Made by a program: the position numbers and the translations under genes | Notes under the pieces: model-generated | Database searches by the model: none | Told to the model about the DNA's origin: nothing | The model's input: the letters and a program-made list of their open reading frames with translations, nothing else | Shown here: positions 33,805-41,996 of the stretch, one piece after another | Position numbering within the stretch: position 1 is the first letter of the stretch | Layout of the letters: each line of letters opens with the position of its first letter | DNA from: Ignavibacteriales bacterium | Lineage (GTDB): Bacteria; Bacteroidota; Ignavibacteria; Ignavibacteriales; Melioribacteraceae | Assembly: GCA_016177735.1 (NCBI GenBank) | Contig: JACOUS010000018.1 | Span: 1 to 64,000, forward strand | Reading direction: 5' to 3' | DNA length: 64,000 bases

Positions 33805-34041
33805 ATGAACGTACAGCCTATTGGTGTCTCCACTACAGAGTTAAAGGGTGCAGCTATCAAAATTAATATCCGGAAGAGAGAAGATGAGATTGTTTCCAAG
33901 GATGAAAACTTTGTTTTCGTTCCCGATTTCTGTTGTCCTGATGAAGTCAAGAAGAAAGATTATTCTACTTTACAGCACACACAAAATTTAGACAAGAAAG
34001 GCAAACAAGTTTCTTCTCTCCCCGAGAATTGGATCGGCTGA
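33805..34041 (+). CDS. Small hypothetical protein (78 aa)
   Basis: The start ATG at 33805 has a strong GGGAGGT site 5 bases upstream, which argues it is expressed. The protein begins MNVQPIGVSTTELKG, has a central KINIRKREDEIV and a FVPDFCCPDE segment with adjacent cysteines, and ends SSLPENWIG. No family is recognised. No signal peptide or membrane segment is seen. It stands alone, 187 bases after the SDR gene. Confidence 0.6.
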   Translation: MNVQPIGVSTTELKGAAIKINIRKREDEIVSKDENFVFVPDFCCPDEVKKKDYSTLQHTQNLDKKGKQVSSLPENWIG

Positions 34042-34369
34042 TTGGACTTTTTGCTAAAAACAATATCTCTTATTTTTATTCTCTGTCGGCATTCATCTGC
34101 CTTTCGTAGGTAAAAGGAAATCTATTGCCCGCCGTTCAACATAAAATTGATTAGCGAAATAAAAATTGTAGATCGAAGCTTGCCCGGCATTAGTTTGACG
34201 GGACGCAGCTTCGGCAAAAATATTTTTCGTTTGAAAAAAAGCAGACGAAGCTTGCGCTTCGTCTTGCAAAATAAAAATTAAATGGTGTAGAAAAATTTAA
34301 AAGCCTTTCCTCTTAGCATTGCCACCATGTGGGAAGGGTTAAGGCTTGCCCGGCTCAGACGGGATGGGC
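34042..34369. repeat. Hairpin-rich intergenic region
   Basis: This 328-base gap has no supportable gene. It holds a perfect 9-bp hairpin AGACGAAGC-TTGC-GCTTCGTCT at 34243-34264, a second degenerate version around 34174-34215 (CGAAGCTTGCCCGGC ... GACGCAGCTTCGG), and GGCTTGCCCGGCTCAGACGG near 34342-34361. The GCTTGCCCG core also appears in repeats at 61298 and 61603. The region may terminate the small gene at 33805 and the YciO-like gene, which converge here. Confidence 0.6.
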
Positions 34370-34990
34370 TTACGCTACCGAATAAAAAAGGCTTACATCG
34401 CCGGCACCTTCGCGTATTACCTCAGGCTCTTCGTTGCTTATATCAATAATGCTTGACGGCTTACCGTCCAGTGCACCGCTCGATAACATCAAATCCACTT
34501 GTGTGTTGAATACAAATCTTATTTCCTCCGGATCGAATAATATATCGCCTTTCCTATTTGTTACAGATGTACTTACAATCGGGTTGCCGAGTTCTTTTGC
34601 AAGCATCAACGCAACCGGATGATTGGGAACTCTGATTCCGACAGTTTTTCTTTTTGTCCATAATTTTTTCGGAACTTCTCTTGCCGCCGGCAGAACAAAT
34701 GTGTATGGACCGGGTAAAAGTTTTTTCATCGTTTTGTATGCATAATCCGAAACCTTGGCGTACTTTGCTATATCTTTTAGATCGGGGCAGATAAAGCTGA
34801 AAAGTTTTGTTCCGGCTTCGTGTTTAATATCGTGCACTCTCCGCAAAGCTTCCTGATTATATATGTCACAGCCGATTCCGTACACAGTATCCGTCGGGTA
34901 AATTATCACTCCGCCGTTTCTCAAAACTTCTACTGCTTTGTTGATAAATCTTAATTGAGGCGTAACCGGGTGTAATTCATAGAATTCCAT
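34370..34990 (-). CDS. YciO-like member of the TsaC/YrdC/Sua5 family
   Basis: 206 aa. The fold signature GGVIIYPTDTVYGIGCD, then IKHEAGTKLFSFICPDL, GPYTFVLPAAREVP and STSVTN belong to the YrdC superfamily, which makes threonylcarbamoyl-AMP for tRNA t6A. The opening EFYELHPVTPQLRFINKAVE and the end REGAGDVS match E. coli YciO in order and spacing better than TsaC (190 aa) or Sua5 (about 340 aa). YciO is a paralog with weak or different activity, so tRNA modification is not assured. The start has AGGAGACTGTT just upstream. Confidence 0.85.
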   Translation of the reverse strand: MEFYELHPVTPQLRFINKAVEVLRNGGVIIYPTDTVYGIGCDIYNQEALRRVHDIKHEAGTKLFSFICPDLKDIAKYAKVSDYAYKTMKKLLPGPYTFVLPAAREVPKKLWTKRKTVGIRVPNHPVALMLAKELGNPIVSTSVTNRKGDILFDPEEIRFVFNTQVDLMLSSGALDGKPSSIIDISNEEPEVIREGAGDVSLFYSVA

Positions 34991-35163
34991 AACAGTCTCC
35001 TTCTTAAATTATTTTTGAATATGAGAATGTGTTGTTAAGGCGTGATCATTTTCTAACTATTGAATTGACTACCGGAAATGTTAAAACTTACCGGCAAAAT
35101 GTCAACCAAAAACTGTTATGTTTGGTGTAGAAAAATTTTTGATAACTTTTCTAATGTTGGAAA

Positions 35164-36315
35164 ATGAAGAAAATTCCAAAGGCAGTTTTCGTACTCGGCT
35201 TCATCAGCTTATTTACTGATTTTGCGAGCGAAATGCTTTACCCGGTAACACCGATTTTTTTAACCGCAGCACTCGGCTCTTCAATGGCTGTTGTTGGAGT
35301 GATTGAAGGAATTGCGGAAGTTACCGCCGGGCTGCTGAAAGGATTTTTCGGCGCTCTTTCTGATAAACTTGGCAAGCGTTCAATCTTTGTTATGATCGGC
35401 TACGGACTTTCGGGAATTGTAAAACCTCTGCCGGGAATTTTTCCGCATTTATCAACCGTAATTTTTTCTCGTGTTACCGACCGGATCGGAAAAGGAATTA
35501 GAACAGCTCCGCGTGATGCATTGCTTGCAAGTTATTCGAACAACAACAGTGGTGCAATTTTTGGACTTCACCGTGCAATGGATACAATCGGCGCGGTTGT
35601 TGGTCCGTTAACTGCTTTGCTTTTGCTCTACTTTTTTCCGGGCAATTATGTTTTGATTTTCTTGCTCGCGGCTATTCCTTCAATCTTTGCCATTGCATTT
35701 ACGTTTGGTGTAAAAGAAGTTGCGATTGAAGGTCATAACACGAACAAAAAATTTTTTTCGGCATTTTGGAATCAAGCTCCGCATGAATACAAAGTATTGT
35801 TGATTTTGTTAACGGCATTTTCATTTGTGAACAGCAGTGATGTTTTTTTGATTCTCCGCGCGCAAAATATTTCGCGTTCTGATTCAACGGCAATTCTTGG
35901 TTATGTTTTTTACAATATTATTTACTCGCTTTCATCTTACCCGGTTGGGGTTGTTTCCGATAAATTTGGCAAAAGAAAAATTTTTGTAATTGGTTTATTA
36001 ATCTTTTCGCTCGTCTATTTAATATTTGCGATCAACGGCGAGCCGCTGATTTTGTGGTTCTGCTTTGCATTGTACGGAATTTACGCCGCAGCAACCGAAG
36101 GAATTGCAAAAGCGTGGGTGACTGATATTGTAGGAAATAATTTCCATGGTTCTGCAATCGGCTTGCTAACCACAACAATGAGTCTCGGAGTTATGAGCGG
36201 CTCTGTGTTCACCGGAATTTTGTGGGATCAATTTGGCGCGCCGGTTCCGTTTCTGCTTACATCAATTGTTAGTTTTATAATTGCAATTGTTCTTTTCTTT
36301 TGGAAAAAGAATTGA
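35164..36315 (+). CDS. MFS-family transporter
   Basis: 383 aa with about 12 predicted membrane segments. The loop between helices 2 and 3 reads GALSDKLGKRSIFVMIGY, the MFS signature; its repeat in the second half is GVVSDKFGKRKIFVIG. RVTDRIGKGIRTAPRDALLA is typical of a prokaryotic subfamily of unknown substrate. A repeat-flanked region precedes it. No regulator or enzyme partner is adjacent, so the substrate cannot be guessed. Confidence 0.85.
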   Translation: MKKIPKAVFVLGFISLFTDFASEMLYPVTPIFLTAALGSSMAVVGVIEGIAEVTAGLLKGFFGALSDKLGKRSIFVMIGYGLSGIVKPLPGIFPHLSTVIFSRVTDRIGKGIRTAPRDALLASYSNNNSGAIFGLHRAMDTIGAVVGPLTALLLLYFFPGNYVLIFLLAAIPSIFAIAFTFGVKEVAIEGHNTNKKFFSAFWNQAPHEYKVLLILLTAFSFVNSSDVFLILRAQNISRSDSTAILGYVFYNIIYSLSSYPVGVVSDKFGKRKIFVIGLLIFSLVYLIFAINGEPLILWFCFALYGIYAAATEGIAKAWVTDIVGNNFHGSAIGLLTTTMSLGVMSGSVFTGILWDQFGAPVPFLLTSIVSFIIAIVLFFWKKN

Positions 36316-36325
36316 TAATCGTTGC

Positions 36326-36345
36326 CCTATGCGCTTTGCCATAGG
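36326..36345 (+). terminator. Hairpin after the MFS gene
   Basis: CCTATG (36326-36331) pairs with CATAGG (36340-36345), loop CGCTTTGC, starting 10 bases after the stop. No T tract follows, so termination is only probable. Confidence 0.35.
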
Positions 36346-36430
36346 ATAGCTCACGTAGCGGCGCGTTTATTATAAAACTTCAATTTGCTATTTTTGATTT
36401 CAGTATTGAAAAGTTAGACGGGAAATTATT

Positions 36431-37120
36431 TTGGCAAAAGAAAAATTAGCTGTAGTTGCCGTTAGCGGCGGAATGGATAGTTGTGTTACGGCGGCGATTG
36501 CAAATCAAGAATATAGACTTGCACTTGTTCACATCAATTATGGCCAGCGGACTGAGAAGAGAGAACTAAAAGCATTCAACGACATTGCCGATTTTTACGG
36601 CGCAGAAAAAAAAATAGTAATTGATTTTTCACACTTTGCAAAAATCGGCGGTTCGTCTCTCACTGATTCCAATATTGAAGTAACCAAAGCCGATTTGGAT
36701 AATAAAGAAATTCCAACTTCTTACGTTCCGTTCCGCAACTCAAATATTTTGAGCGCGTGCGTAAGTTACGCGGAAGTGGTGAATGCATCTGCGGTTTTTA
36801 TCGGCGCTGTTTACGAAGATGCAAGCGGTTACCCGGATTGCCGTCCTGAATTTTATTCGGCATTCCAGCAAATTGTAAACATCGGAACGAAGCCGGAAAC
36901 GAACATAAAAATTGAAACACCGATTATACATTTAACAAAATCCGAGATTGTAAAAAAGGGAGTTGAACTTGGTGCGCCGCTGCATTTAACTTGGTCTTGT
37001 TACCAAAGTGAAGATGAAGCATGCGGAGTTTGCGATAGCTGTGCATTCCGTCTGCGCGGTTTTCAGCAAGCCGGAATTGAAGACCCGATTTCATATAAAG
37101 TAAAACCAAATTATCGTTGA
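36431..37120 (+). CDS. queC: 7-cyano-7-deazaguanine (preQ0) synthase QueC
   Basis: 229 aa starting at a TTG (36431), the only start that leaves the family N-terminus intact (AKEKLAVVAVSGGMDS). The PP-loop is SGGMDS; the zinc site is C190, C198, C201, C204 in CYQSEDEACGVCDSC. It converts 7-carboxy-7-deazaguanine to preQ0 using ATP and ammonia. This serves queuosine tRNA modification, or 7-deazaguanine DNA modification in some systems. Its pathway partner queF lies 7.4 kb downstream, beyond an accessory gene block. A GTGTAGAACGTAGAGT repeat follows the stop. Confidence 0.93.
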   Translation: MAKEKLAVVAVSGGMDSCVTAAIANQEYRLALVHINYGQRTEKRELKAFNDIADFYGAEKKIVIDFSHFAKIGGSSLTDSNIEVTKADLDNKEIPTSYVPFRNSNILSACVSYAEVVNASAVFIGAVYEDASGYPDCRPEFYSAFQQIVNIGTKPETNIKIETPIIHLTKSEIVKKGVELGAPLHLTWSCYQSEDEACGVCDSCAFRLRGFQQAGIEDPISYKVKPNYR

Positions 37121-37215
37121 GTGTAGAACGTAGAGTGAAGGAAATTTGGGCTGTAATTATATTTTTACGATAAAGAAATGATTTTTTAGATTAATATTCT
37201 AGGAGGGTTATAAAC

Positions 37216-37467
37216 ATGATGTATAAAAGTCTTTCGGATAACCTTGAAGAGAATGAAATTGTTTTCGCAATTACAGTAGAGCATGTCCAGATGATCGCTG
37301 AAAGAATGGGAAGAGAACCTCTGAATTATGATGAAATGGATTCTGTTCAAAATGGAGTTGAGTGGGGGCTTGATTTTTGGAGCGATATTGTTCGGACAGC
37401 AATAAAAAATTTACCATCTAAACATGAAGATGATGAATTGGAAGAACCAGAATCCGATGAAGAATAA
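37216..37467 (+). CDS. Small acidic hypothetical protein, first gene of the accessory operon
   Basis: 83 aa with an excellent AGGAGGG site. It begins MMYKSLSDNLEENEIVFAIT, contains LDFWSDIVRTAIKNL, and ends in a strongly acidic tail (DDELEEPESDEE). No domain is recognised. It is followed after 23 bases by another small gene and then by the ParB-like, SNF2 and DUF3883 genes on the same strand, so it probably belongs to that system, perhaps as a regulatory or DNA-mimic-like subunit (inference from charge only). Confidence 0.6.
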   Translation: MMYKSLSDNLEENEIVFAITVEHVQMIAERMGREPLNYDEMDSVQNGVEWGLDFWSDIVRTAIKNLPSKHEDDELEEPESDEE

Positions 37468-37490
37468 AACAAAAATATATCTGAGGTAGC

Positions 37491-37706
37491 ATGAAGACAT
37501 ATAAAGTTTTACTCTACCGTGATTATATAGTACACATTGATGCAAAGAATGAAGAAGAAGCAAAATCTCTTGCTGAGTTTTTTATCGATGGTGAAAAAGA
37601 TTGCTTTATCGAGAAGGAAAGAAAGCAATATAGTTTCAAGATTAGCGAAATTGAGATGGTAATGAATGATGCGTTTGAGGTCCAAGAATTGAAAGAAGAT
37701 TTATAA
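37491..37706 (+). CDS. Small hypothetical protein, DpnD/PcfM-like
   Basis: 71 aa. The sequence KVLLYRDYIVHIDAKNEEEA followed by KSLAEFFIDGEKD resembles the short beta-beta-alpha DpnD/PcfM-like proteins sometimes encoded beside restriction or conjugation genes. No catalytic residues are apparent. It follows an AGGTAGC site and lies 60 bases before the ParB-like gene. The family call is weak. Confidence 0.55.
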   Translation: MKTYKVLLYRDYIVHIDAKNEEEAKSLAEFFIDGEKDCFIEKERKQYSFKISEIEMVMNDAFEVQELKEDL

Positions 37707-37766
37707 AAAAGTTATATTATTCATGCTAATAGCTTCATATTAAAATATTTATAAGGGAGAAATTTT

Positions 37767-39161
37767 ATGGAACCTATTACCATTCCAAAATTCAGAGAAA
37801 TCATCGATGACTTTGCCGAAGAAATCAAACGAAGAAAAACAAAGGTATCACCACCCAAAACTGTAATTTATTTTAGGAATGAACATATCAAAGGAATTGA
37901 AAGAGATGTATGGGAAGTTCCAGTAGAATTATTGAGATACAGAGTTGATAATGGAAGAATATCGTCAGATGTAGAAAGTTATAGAAAAATGTATGGACCA
38001 CTTCTGGAAAGAGACGAGAATACTCAAAAAATATTAGCATCATTTTTAGAAAGAAAAGATCCTGATTTAACTGAAATTCTTGTAAAGTCCATTAAACATA
38101 CCGGACAAAAAGAACCCGCGATTATTACATGTGATGGATTTTTAATAAATGGGAACAGACGAAAATTAGCTTTAGAAAAATTAAAACTACCCACAATGCG
38201 TGTCGTAATTTTGCCGGGACCTGGTGATGAGGGAGGACAACCTACTTTACTAGAAATTGAGCAAATTGAAAACAGATATCAACTTCAGAAGGAAGGAAAA
38301 GCAGAGTATTATAAATTTGATCGGGCCATTTCAATACGAAGGAAAGAAAAGCTTGGAATGTCATTAGAAATGCAATTAAGAGATGATCCTCAATTTGCAA
38401 GTTTACCTGAAAAAGAATTCCAACAAAAAATGCAAGAATATCAAAGAGAATATCTTGAACCCTTGAAATGTATTGATATGTATTTATCTCATATTGGAAG
38501 AGAAGGTTTATATGATAATATATCAACTGCAATAGCAGACAGAGAAGGTAGATGGCAAGCATTTTATGACTACTCTGATTCTGTAGAAAGTAAACTTAAT
38601 GATGAAAAGAAAAGAATTAATTTATTAAAAGTGGGTGAAGATGAGGTCGGAATTGTCAGAGACGTAGCTTTCAAAATTATAAGACAGCGTGAATTTCCCA
38701 AACTGAAAAAAGTACATCAGATCATGCGAGATTTCCCGAAAATGTTAAGAAGAAGCGAATCTAAAGAGGCATTATTCGAGCTAAAAGATATAAACATGGA
38801 TCTTCCAAACAAATTAAAATATGATGAGAATGGTGAAGAATTAGATTTTAAAAAAATTGATCAGATGTGGATTAGTAATAATGCTCAAACTATAATTAGA
38901 CAAGTTAAAAAAGCAATAAATCTAGATGAGTACGAAAGAGAGAAAGAAACGCCCGTTTTACTTCTACAAGCAGCATTTGAAAAATTGAATCACCCTAAAA
39001 TGTTGCCTCGAAATGCAAAAGTTGAAGAGTGTAAAGATGCTTGTATATTAGCTCAGCAAATTAGAGATAGAGCAGACATATTACGTGCTGAATTTGCAAG
39101 CTTAGATAAGATGAGCAAAAAGTTCAAAGTAAAAAATCAAATGAAGAAGAAACATAAATGA
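37767..39161 (+). CDS. ParB-like nuclease-domain protein of the accessory operon
   Basis: 464 aa with a GGGAG site. An N-terminal ParB/Srx-like domain runs about 47-140: DVWEVPVELLRYR, EILVKSIKHTGQKEPAII, and DGFLINGNRRKLALEKL (residues 123-139), which matches the ParB box II G-x-R-R motif. Downstream it is mostly charged helix (EYYKFDRAISIRRKEKLG, EYLEPLKCIDMYL), without the HTH of plasmid partition ParB. Such ParB-like domains occur in DNA-modification and defence systems and can bind CTP or cleave DNA. Its stop overlaps the SNF2 start by 4 bases, so the two are made together. The specific biochemical role is unknown. Confidence 0.78.
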   Translation: MEPITIPKFREIIDDFAEEIKRRKTKVSPPKTVIYFRNEHIKGIERDVWEVPVELLRYRVDNGRISSDVESYRKMYGPLLERDENTQKILASFLERKDPDLTEILVKSIKHTGQKEPAIITCDGFLINGNRRKLALEKLKLPTMRVVILPGPGDEGGQPTLLEIEQIENRYQLQKEGKAEYYKFDRAISIRRKEKLGMSLEMQLRDDPQFASLPEKEFQQKMQEYQREYLEPLKCIDMYLSHIGREGLYDNISTAIADREGRWQAFYDYSDSVESKLNDEKKRINLLKVGEDEVGIVRDVAFKIIRQREFPKLKKVHQIMRDFPKMLRRSESKEALFELKDINMDLPNKLKYDENGEELDFKKIDQMWISNNAQTIIRQVKKAINLDEYEREKETPVLLLQAAFEKLNHPKMLPRNAKVEECKDACILAQQIRDRADILRAEFASLDKMSKKFKVKNQMKKKHK

Positions 39162-41059
39162 TAATAGACGTTGATGGAAATAGAGTTGTAATAAAAGAGT
39201 ATGGATTACAACTAAAGTCATATCATATTCATCAATTAGATTTTTGGGGTTTTGTCTCTGACTCAATTACAAAGTCATGCACTTCTTTATCAGAACACAA
39301 TATTTTACTTCCAAAACTTTTACAATATTTTGATAAAGAAAAAATACCCTACAAACTCACTGAATTATGTCAAAAGGCAGTTGACAACATTATAAAAGAG
39401 AGAAATGAATTTGGAAGCCATATTGAAAAAGCGATGGACTACAAAAACGGTAATATTAATAGTGATGTTTTAAACGAATTCATTTCATTTTTAAAAGAAT
39501 TCGTGCCAAGAAAATTGAAGGGTCATCAGATAAAAGCTGCTTTACATTTAGGGTATATTAAGAACGGAGCCAATTTTTCTGTCCCAGGTAGTGGTAAAAC
39601 TACAGTTGTGCTTACAGTATTTGAAAAACTTAAATTAAAGGGTGAAGTAAACAGTCTTTTTATTGTTGGACCTCCTTCATGTTTTGGACCTTGGCAAAAT
39701 GAGTTCAAGGAAACATTAGGAAGAGGGCCTGATTGCTATATTTTTGCTGGGGATTTTAGAATTAATAGAGAGATTGAATACTTTAGAACGGAAAATTTTC
39801 ACGAATTATATTTGACTACTTTTCATACGCTCCTAAATGATGTGGATAATGTCATAGAGTTTTTATCAAATAGAAACTTGAAAGCTTTTTTTGTAATTGA
39901 CGAAGCTCATTATATTAAACAGATTAATGGGAACTGGGCTTCTGCAGTAATTAAATGTGCAGAACATGCTATGTATCGTTGTGTGCTGACCGGGACTCCC
40001 ATTCCTAAAAGTTACGAAGATCTATTTAATTTAATCGAGGTTTTATGGCCGCGAAAAAATTTATTAACAAGCGAAGAAAAATTTAGATTAAAAAAACTAG
40101 AAGCGCAGAGAGCAGATAAAGAAGCAAAACAAATATTAGATAAAAAAATAGGTCCAATTTTTTATCGAGTTCGTAAAAAGGATTTAGGACTGAAAAAGCA
40201 AAACTTTATACCTCCAATCCAAATAGATATGAATAAGCATGAAAAAGCTATTTATGACTCTATATTTAATAAGCTAAGAAATTCATCAAAGAATGATTAT
40301 TTAGTAAACATTGATTTGATTCAACGTTTAATAAAAGGTAGGATGATCCGATTGCGCCAAGCAACATCATATGTGAAACTACTTTCGACATCAATTCAGG
40401 ATTATGATGAGGAAATTCTTTCCAATAAAGATAGTTATGCAAACATTATTCAAAATTATGATCAATTTGAGTTACCGGCGAAGCTTGAATATATAATTGA
40501 TATTGTATCAAAATTTCAAAAGGATAAAAAAAAGATTGTTGTTTGGTCCAACTTTATTGGTACAATAAAATTAATTGAAGATCATCTTAACCGACTGGGC
40601 ATTTATAATAAAAAGATTATTGGAGAAACACCTATACAAAAGGAAAATATCGTAGAAGGAGAAACACGAGAAAAGATAAGGAATGAATTTGTTGATTCGA
40701 AGAGCGGATTGAATGTTTTAATTGCTAATCCGGCTGCTTGTGCAGAATCGATTTCGTTACATAAGACTTGCTTTGATGCAATTTATTATGATCTTTCTTA
40801 TAACTGTGCTCAGTACTTACAATCTTTAGATAGAATTCACAGAGTAGGAGGATCGGAATTACACGAAGCCAACTATTACTTCTTGCAGTATAAAAACAGC
40901 ATTGATTCAGATATTCTTGACAATCTTAAAAGAAAAGCAAAGAAAATGTATGATATAATTGAAGATGATTACAGTATTTATTCATTAGATATGTTTGATG
41001 ATGAAAACGAAGTTGAAGCTTATAAAAGACTGTTCCATCCAAAGAATTTAGATGAATAG
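39158..41059 (+). CDS. SNF2-family helicase/translocase
   Basis: 633 aa. Walker A is VPGSGKTT (K147), Walker B/motif II is IDEAH (248-251 region), motif III is LTGTPI, and motif VI is QSLDRIHRVGG in the second RecA lobe with LNVLIANPAACAESISLH before it. The layout is that of stand-alone bacterial SNF2 proteins that translocate along duplex DNA. The N-terminal ~120 residues are unrecognised and may contact partners. The ATG overlaps the ParB-like stop (ATGA) and the 3' end overlaps the DUF3883 gene by 8 bases, so the three products probably form one machine. Confidence 0.9.
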   Translation: MIIDVDGNRVVIKEYGLQLKSYHIHQLDFWGFVSDSITKSCTSLSEHNILLPKLLQYFDKEKIPYKLTELCQKAVDNIIKERNEFGSHIEKAMDYKNGNINSDVLNEFISFLKEFVPRKLKGHQIKAALHLGYIKNGANFSVPGSGKTTVVLTVFEKLKLKGEVNSLFIVGPPSCFGPWQNEFKETLGRGPDCYIFAGDFRINREIEYFRTENFHELYLTTFHTLLNDVDNVIEFLSNRNLKAFFVIDEAHYIKQINGNWASAVIKCAEHAMYRCVLTGTPIPKSYEDLFNLIEVLWPRKNLLTSEEKFRLKKLEAQRADKEAKQILDKKIGPIFYRVRKKDLGLKKQNFIPPIQIDMNKHEKAIYDSIFNKLRNSSKNDYLVNIDLIQRLIKGRMIRLRQATSYVKLLSTSIQDYDEEILSNKDSYANIIQNYDQFELPAKLEYIIDIVSKFQKDKKKIVVWSNFIGTIKLIEDHLNRLGIYNKKIIGETPIQKENIVEGETREKIRNEFVDSKSGLNVLIANPAACAESISLHKTCFDAIYYDLSYNCAQYLQSLDRIHRVGGSELHEANYYFLQYKNSIDSDILDNLKRKAKKMYDIIEDDYSIYSLDMFDDENEVEAYKRLFHPKNLDE

Positions 41060-41990
41060 AGGCTACACGACGAGTTTCAAAAGCGTATTAGTTTTTTTTG
41101 AATTACTTAAAAAAGTAAATCAAAAAGATCTCCAATATATAAAACAGTTATATGTACAAAGTGCGGAGCGTTTTGAAGATTGTATAGATTTTCTTCTGTC
41201 AATAAATCTGGTAAACCTGAATTCCGGATATATCGAACCAACTCCACCGCTTAATAAATTTCTCTTAAAACGGCTCGACGAAAACAAAGCAAAAGAATTT
41301 TTAATAAACAAATTACTTACCAAAAGAAGCATTGATTTATGGGAATATTTGGAAAAATTCTCTTTCTCTCATGATAAATATATTTTTGAACCACAGATTT
41401 CGGAGAACCTTAAATTTAGCAGCTTAAGAAACTTACTTATCGAATTAGAGTTTATTTTTTATAATCCTAACGAAAAAAATTATGAGATAACAGAAAAATA
41501 CATACCTTTATTTGTTGATGTTATACAAGAACATGCTATTAGTCCTGAGAAGCTGAAGAAAATAATTGAGGAACAAGACAAAATTGGTAAATGTGCTGAA
41601 TTAGAAATTATGAATTACGAGAAATCAAGGTTGTCTAACCGACAAGATTTATTATTAGCAATCGAACACAAATCTTTAAAGGATACTTCAGTGGGTTATG
41701 ATATAAAGAGTTTTACTTTAAGCGATGGTTTAGAAGTAACTGACAGATTTATAGAAGTTAAAGCTATTTCTAAAAGCAGAAAAAAATTTTATATGACACG
41801 TAATGAGGTGAATACTTCAAAAAAATATGGCTTGGAATATTACTTGTACTTACTTCCAGTAGTTGGAAGGACAGAATTTGATTTAGCTAATCTTATGATA
41901 ATTCAAAACCCCTATGATAATATTTTTAATAACAACGAGTGGGAAATCGAATGCGAGCAATTTATAATAAAGAAAGAAGTAGATGAATAA
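41052..41990 (+). CDS. DUF3883 (NO VEIN C-terminal-like), predicted PD-(D/E)xK-type protein
   Basis: 312 aa. The N-terminal ~170 residues are helical and contain winged-helix-like segments (KDLQYIKQLYVQSAERFEDC). Residues about 178-290 fit DUF3883: E183 in CAELEIMNYE, D217 in VGYDIKSF, and E235-V-K237 in RFIEVKAI, followed by FYMTRNEVNTSKKYG and YLYLL. The E...D...ExK order is that of PD-(D/E)xK nucleases, so DNA cleavage is a reasonable inference but is not shown for the family in general. It ends 6 bases before the convergent methylase gene. Confidence 0.8.
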   Translation: MNRGYTTSFKSVLVFFELLKKVNQKDLQYIKQLYVQSAERFEDCIDFLLSINLVNLNSGYIEPTPPLNKFLLKRLDENKAKEFLINKLLTKRSIDLWEYLEKFSFSHDKYIFEPQISENLKFSSLRNLLIELEFIFYNPNEKNYEITEKYIPLFVDVIQEHAISPEKLKKIIEEQDKIGKCAELEIMNYEKSRLSNRQDLLLAIEHKSLKDTSVGYDIKSFTLSDGLEVTDRFIEVKAISKSRKKFYMTRNEVNTSKKYGLEYYLYLLPVVGRTEFDLANLMIIQNPYDNIFNNNEWEIECEQFIIKKEVDE

Positions 41991-41996
41991 GGTGGA

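Noticed and set aside
34370-34990. Calling this gene tsaC or sua5
   Set aside because: Length and the N- and C-terminal segments follow YciO, a paralog not established as the t6A enzyme.
37767-39161. Plasmid or chromosome partition ParB
   Set aside because: No ParA neighbour, no HTH after the ParB-like domain and no parS-like site was seen.
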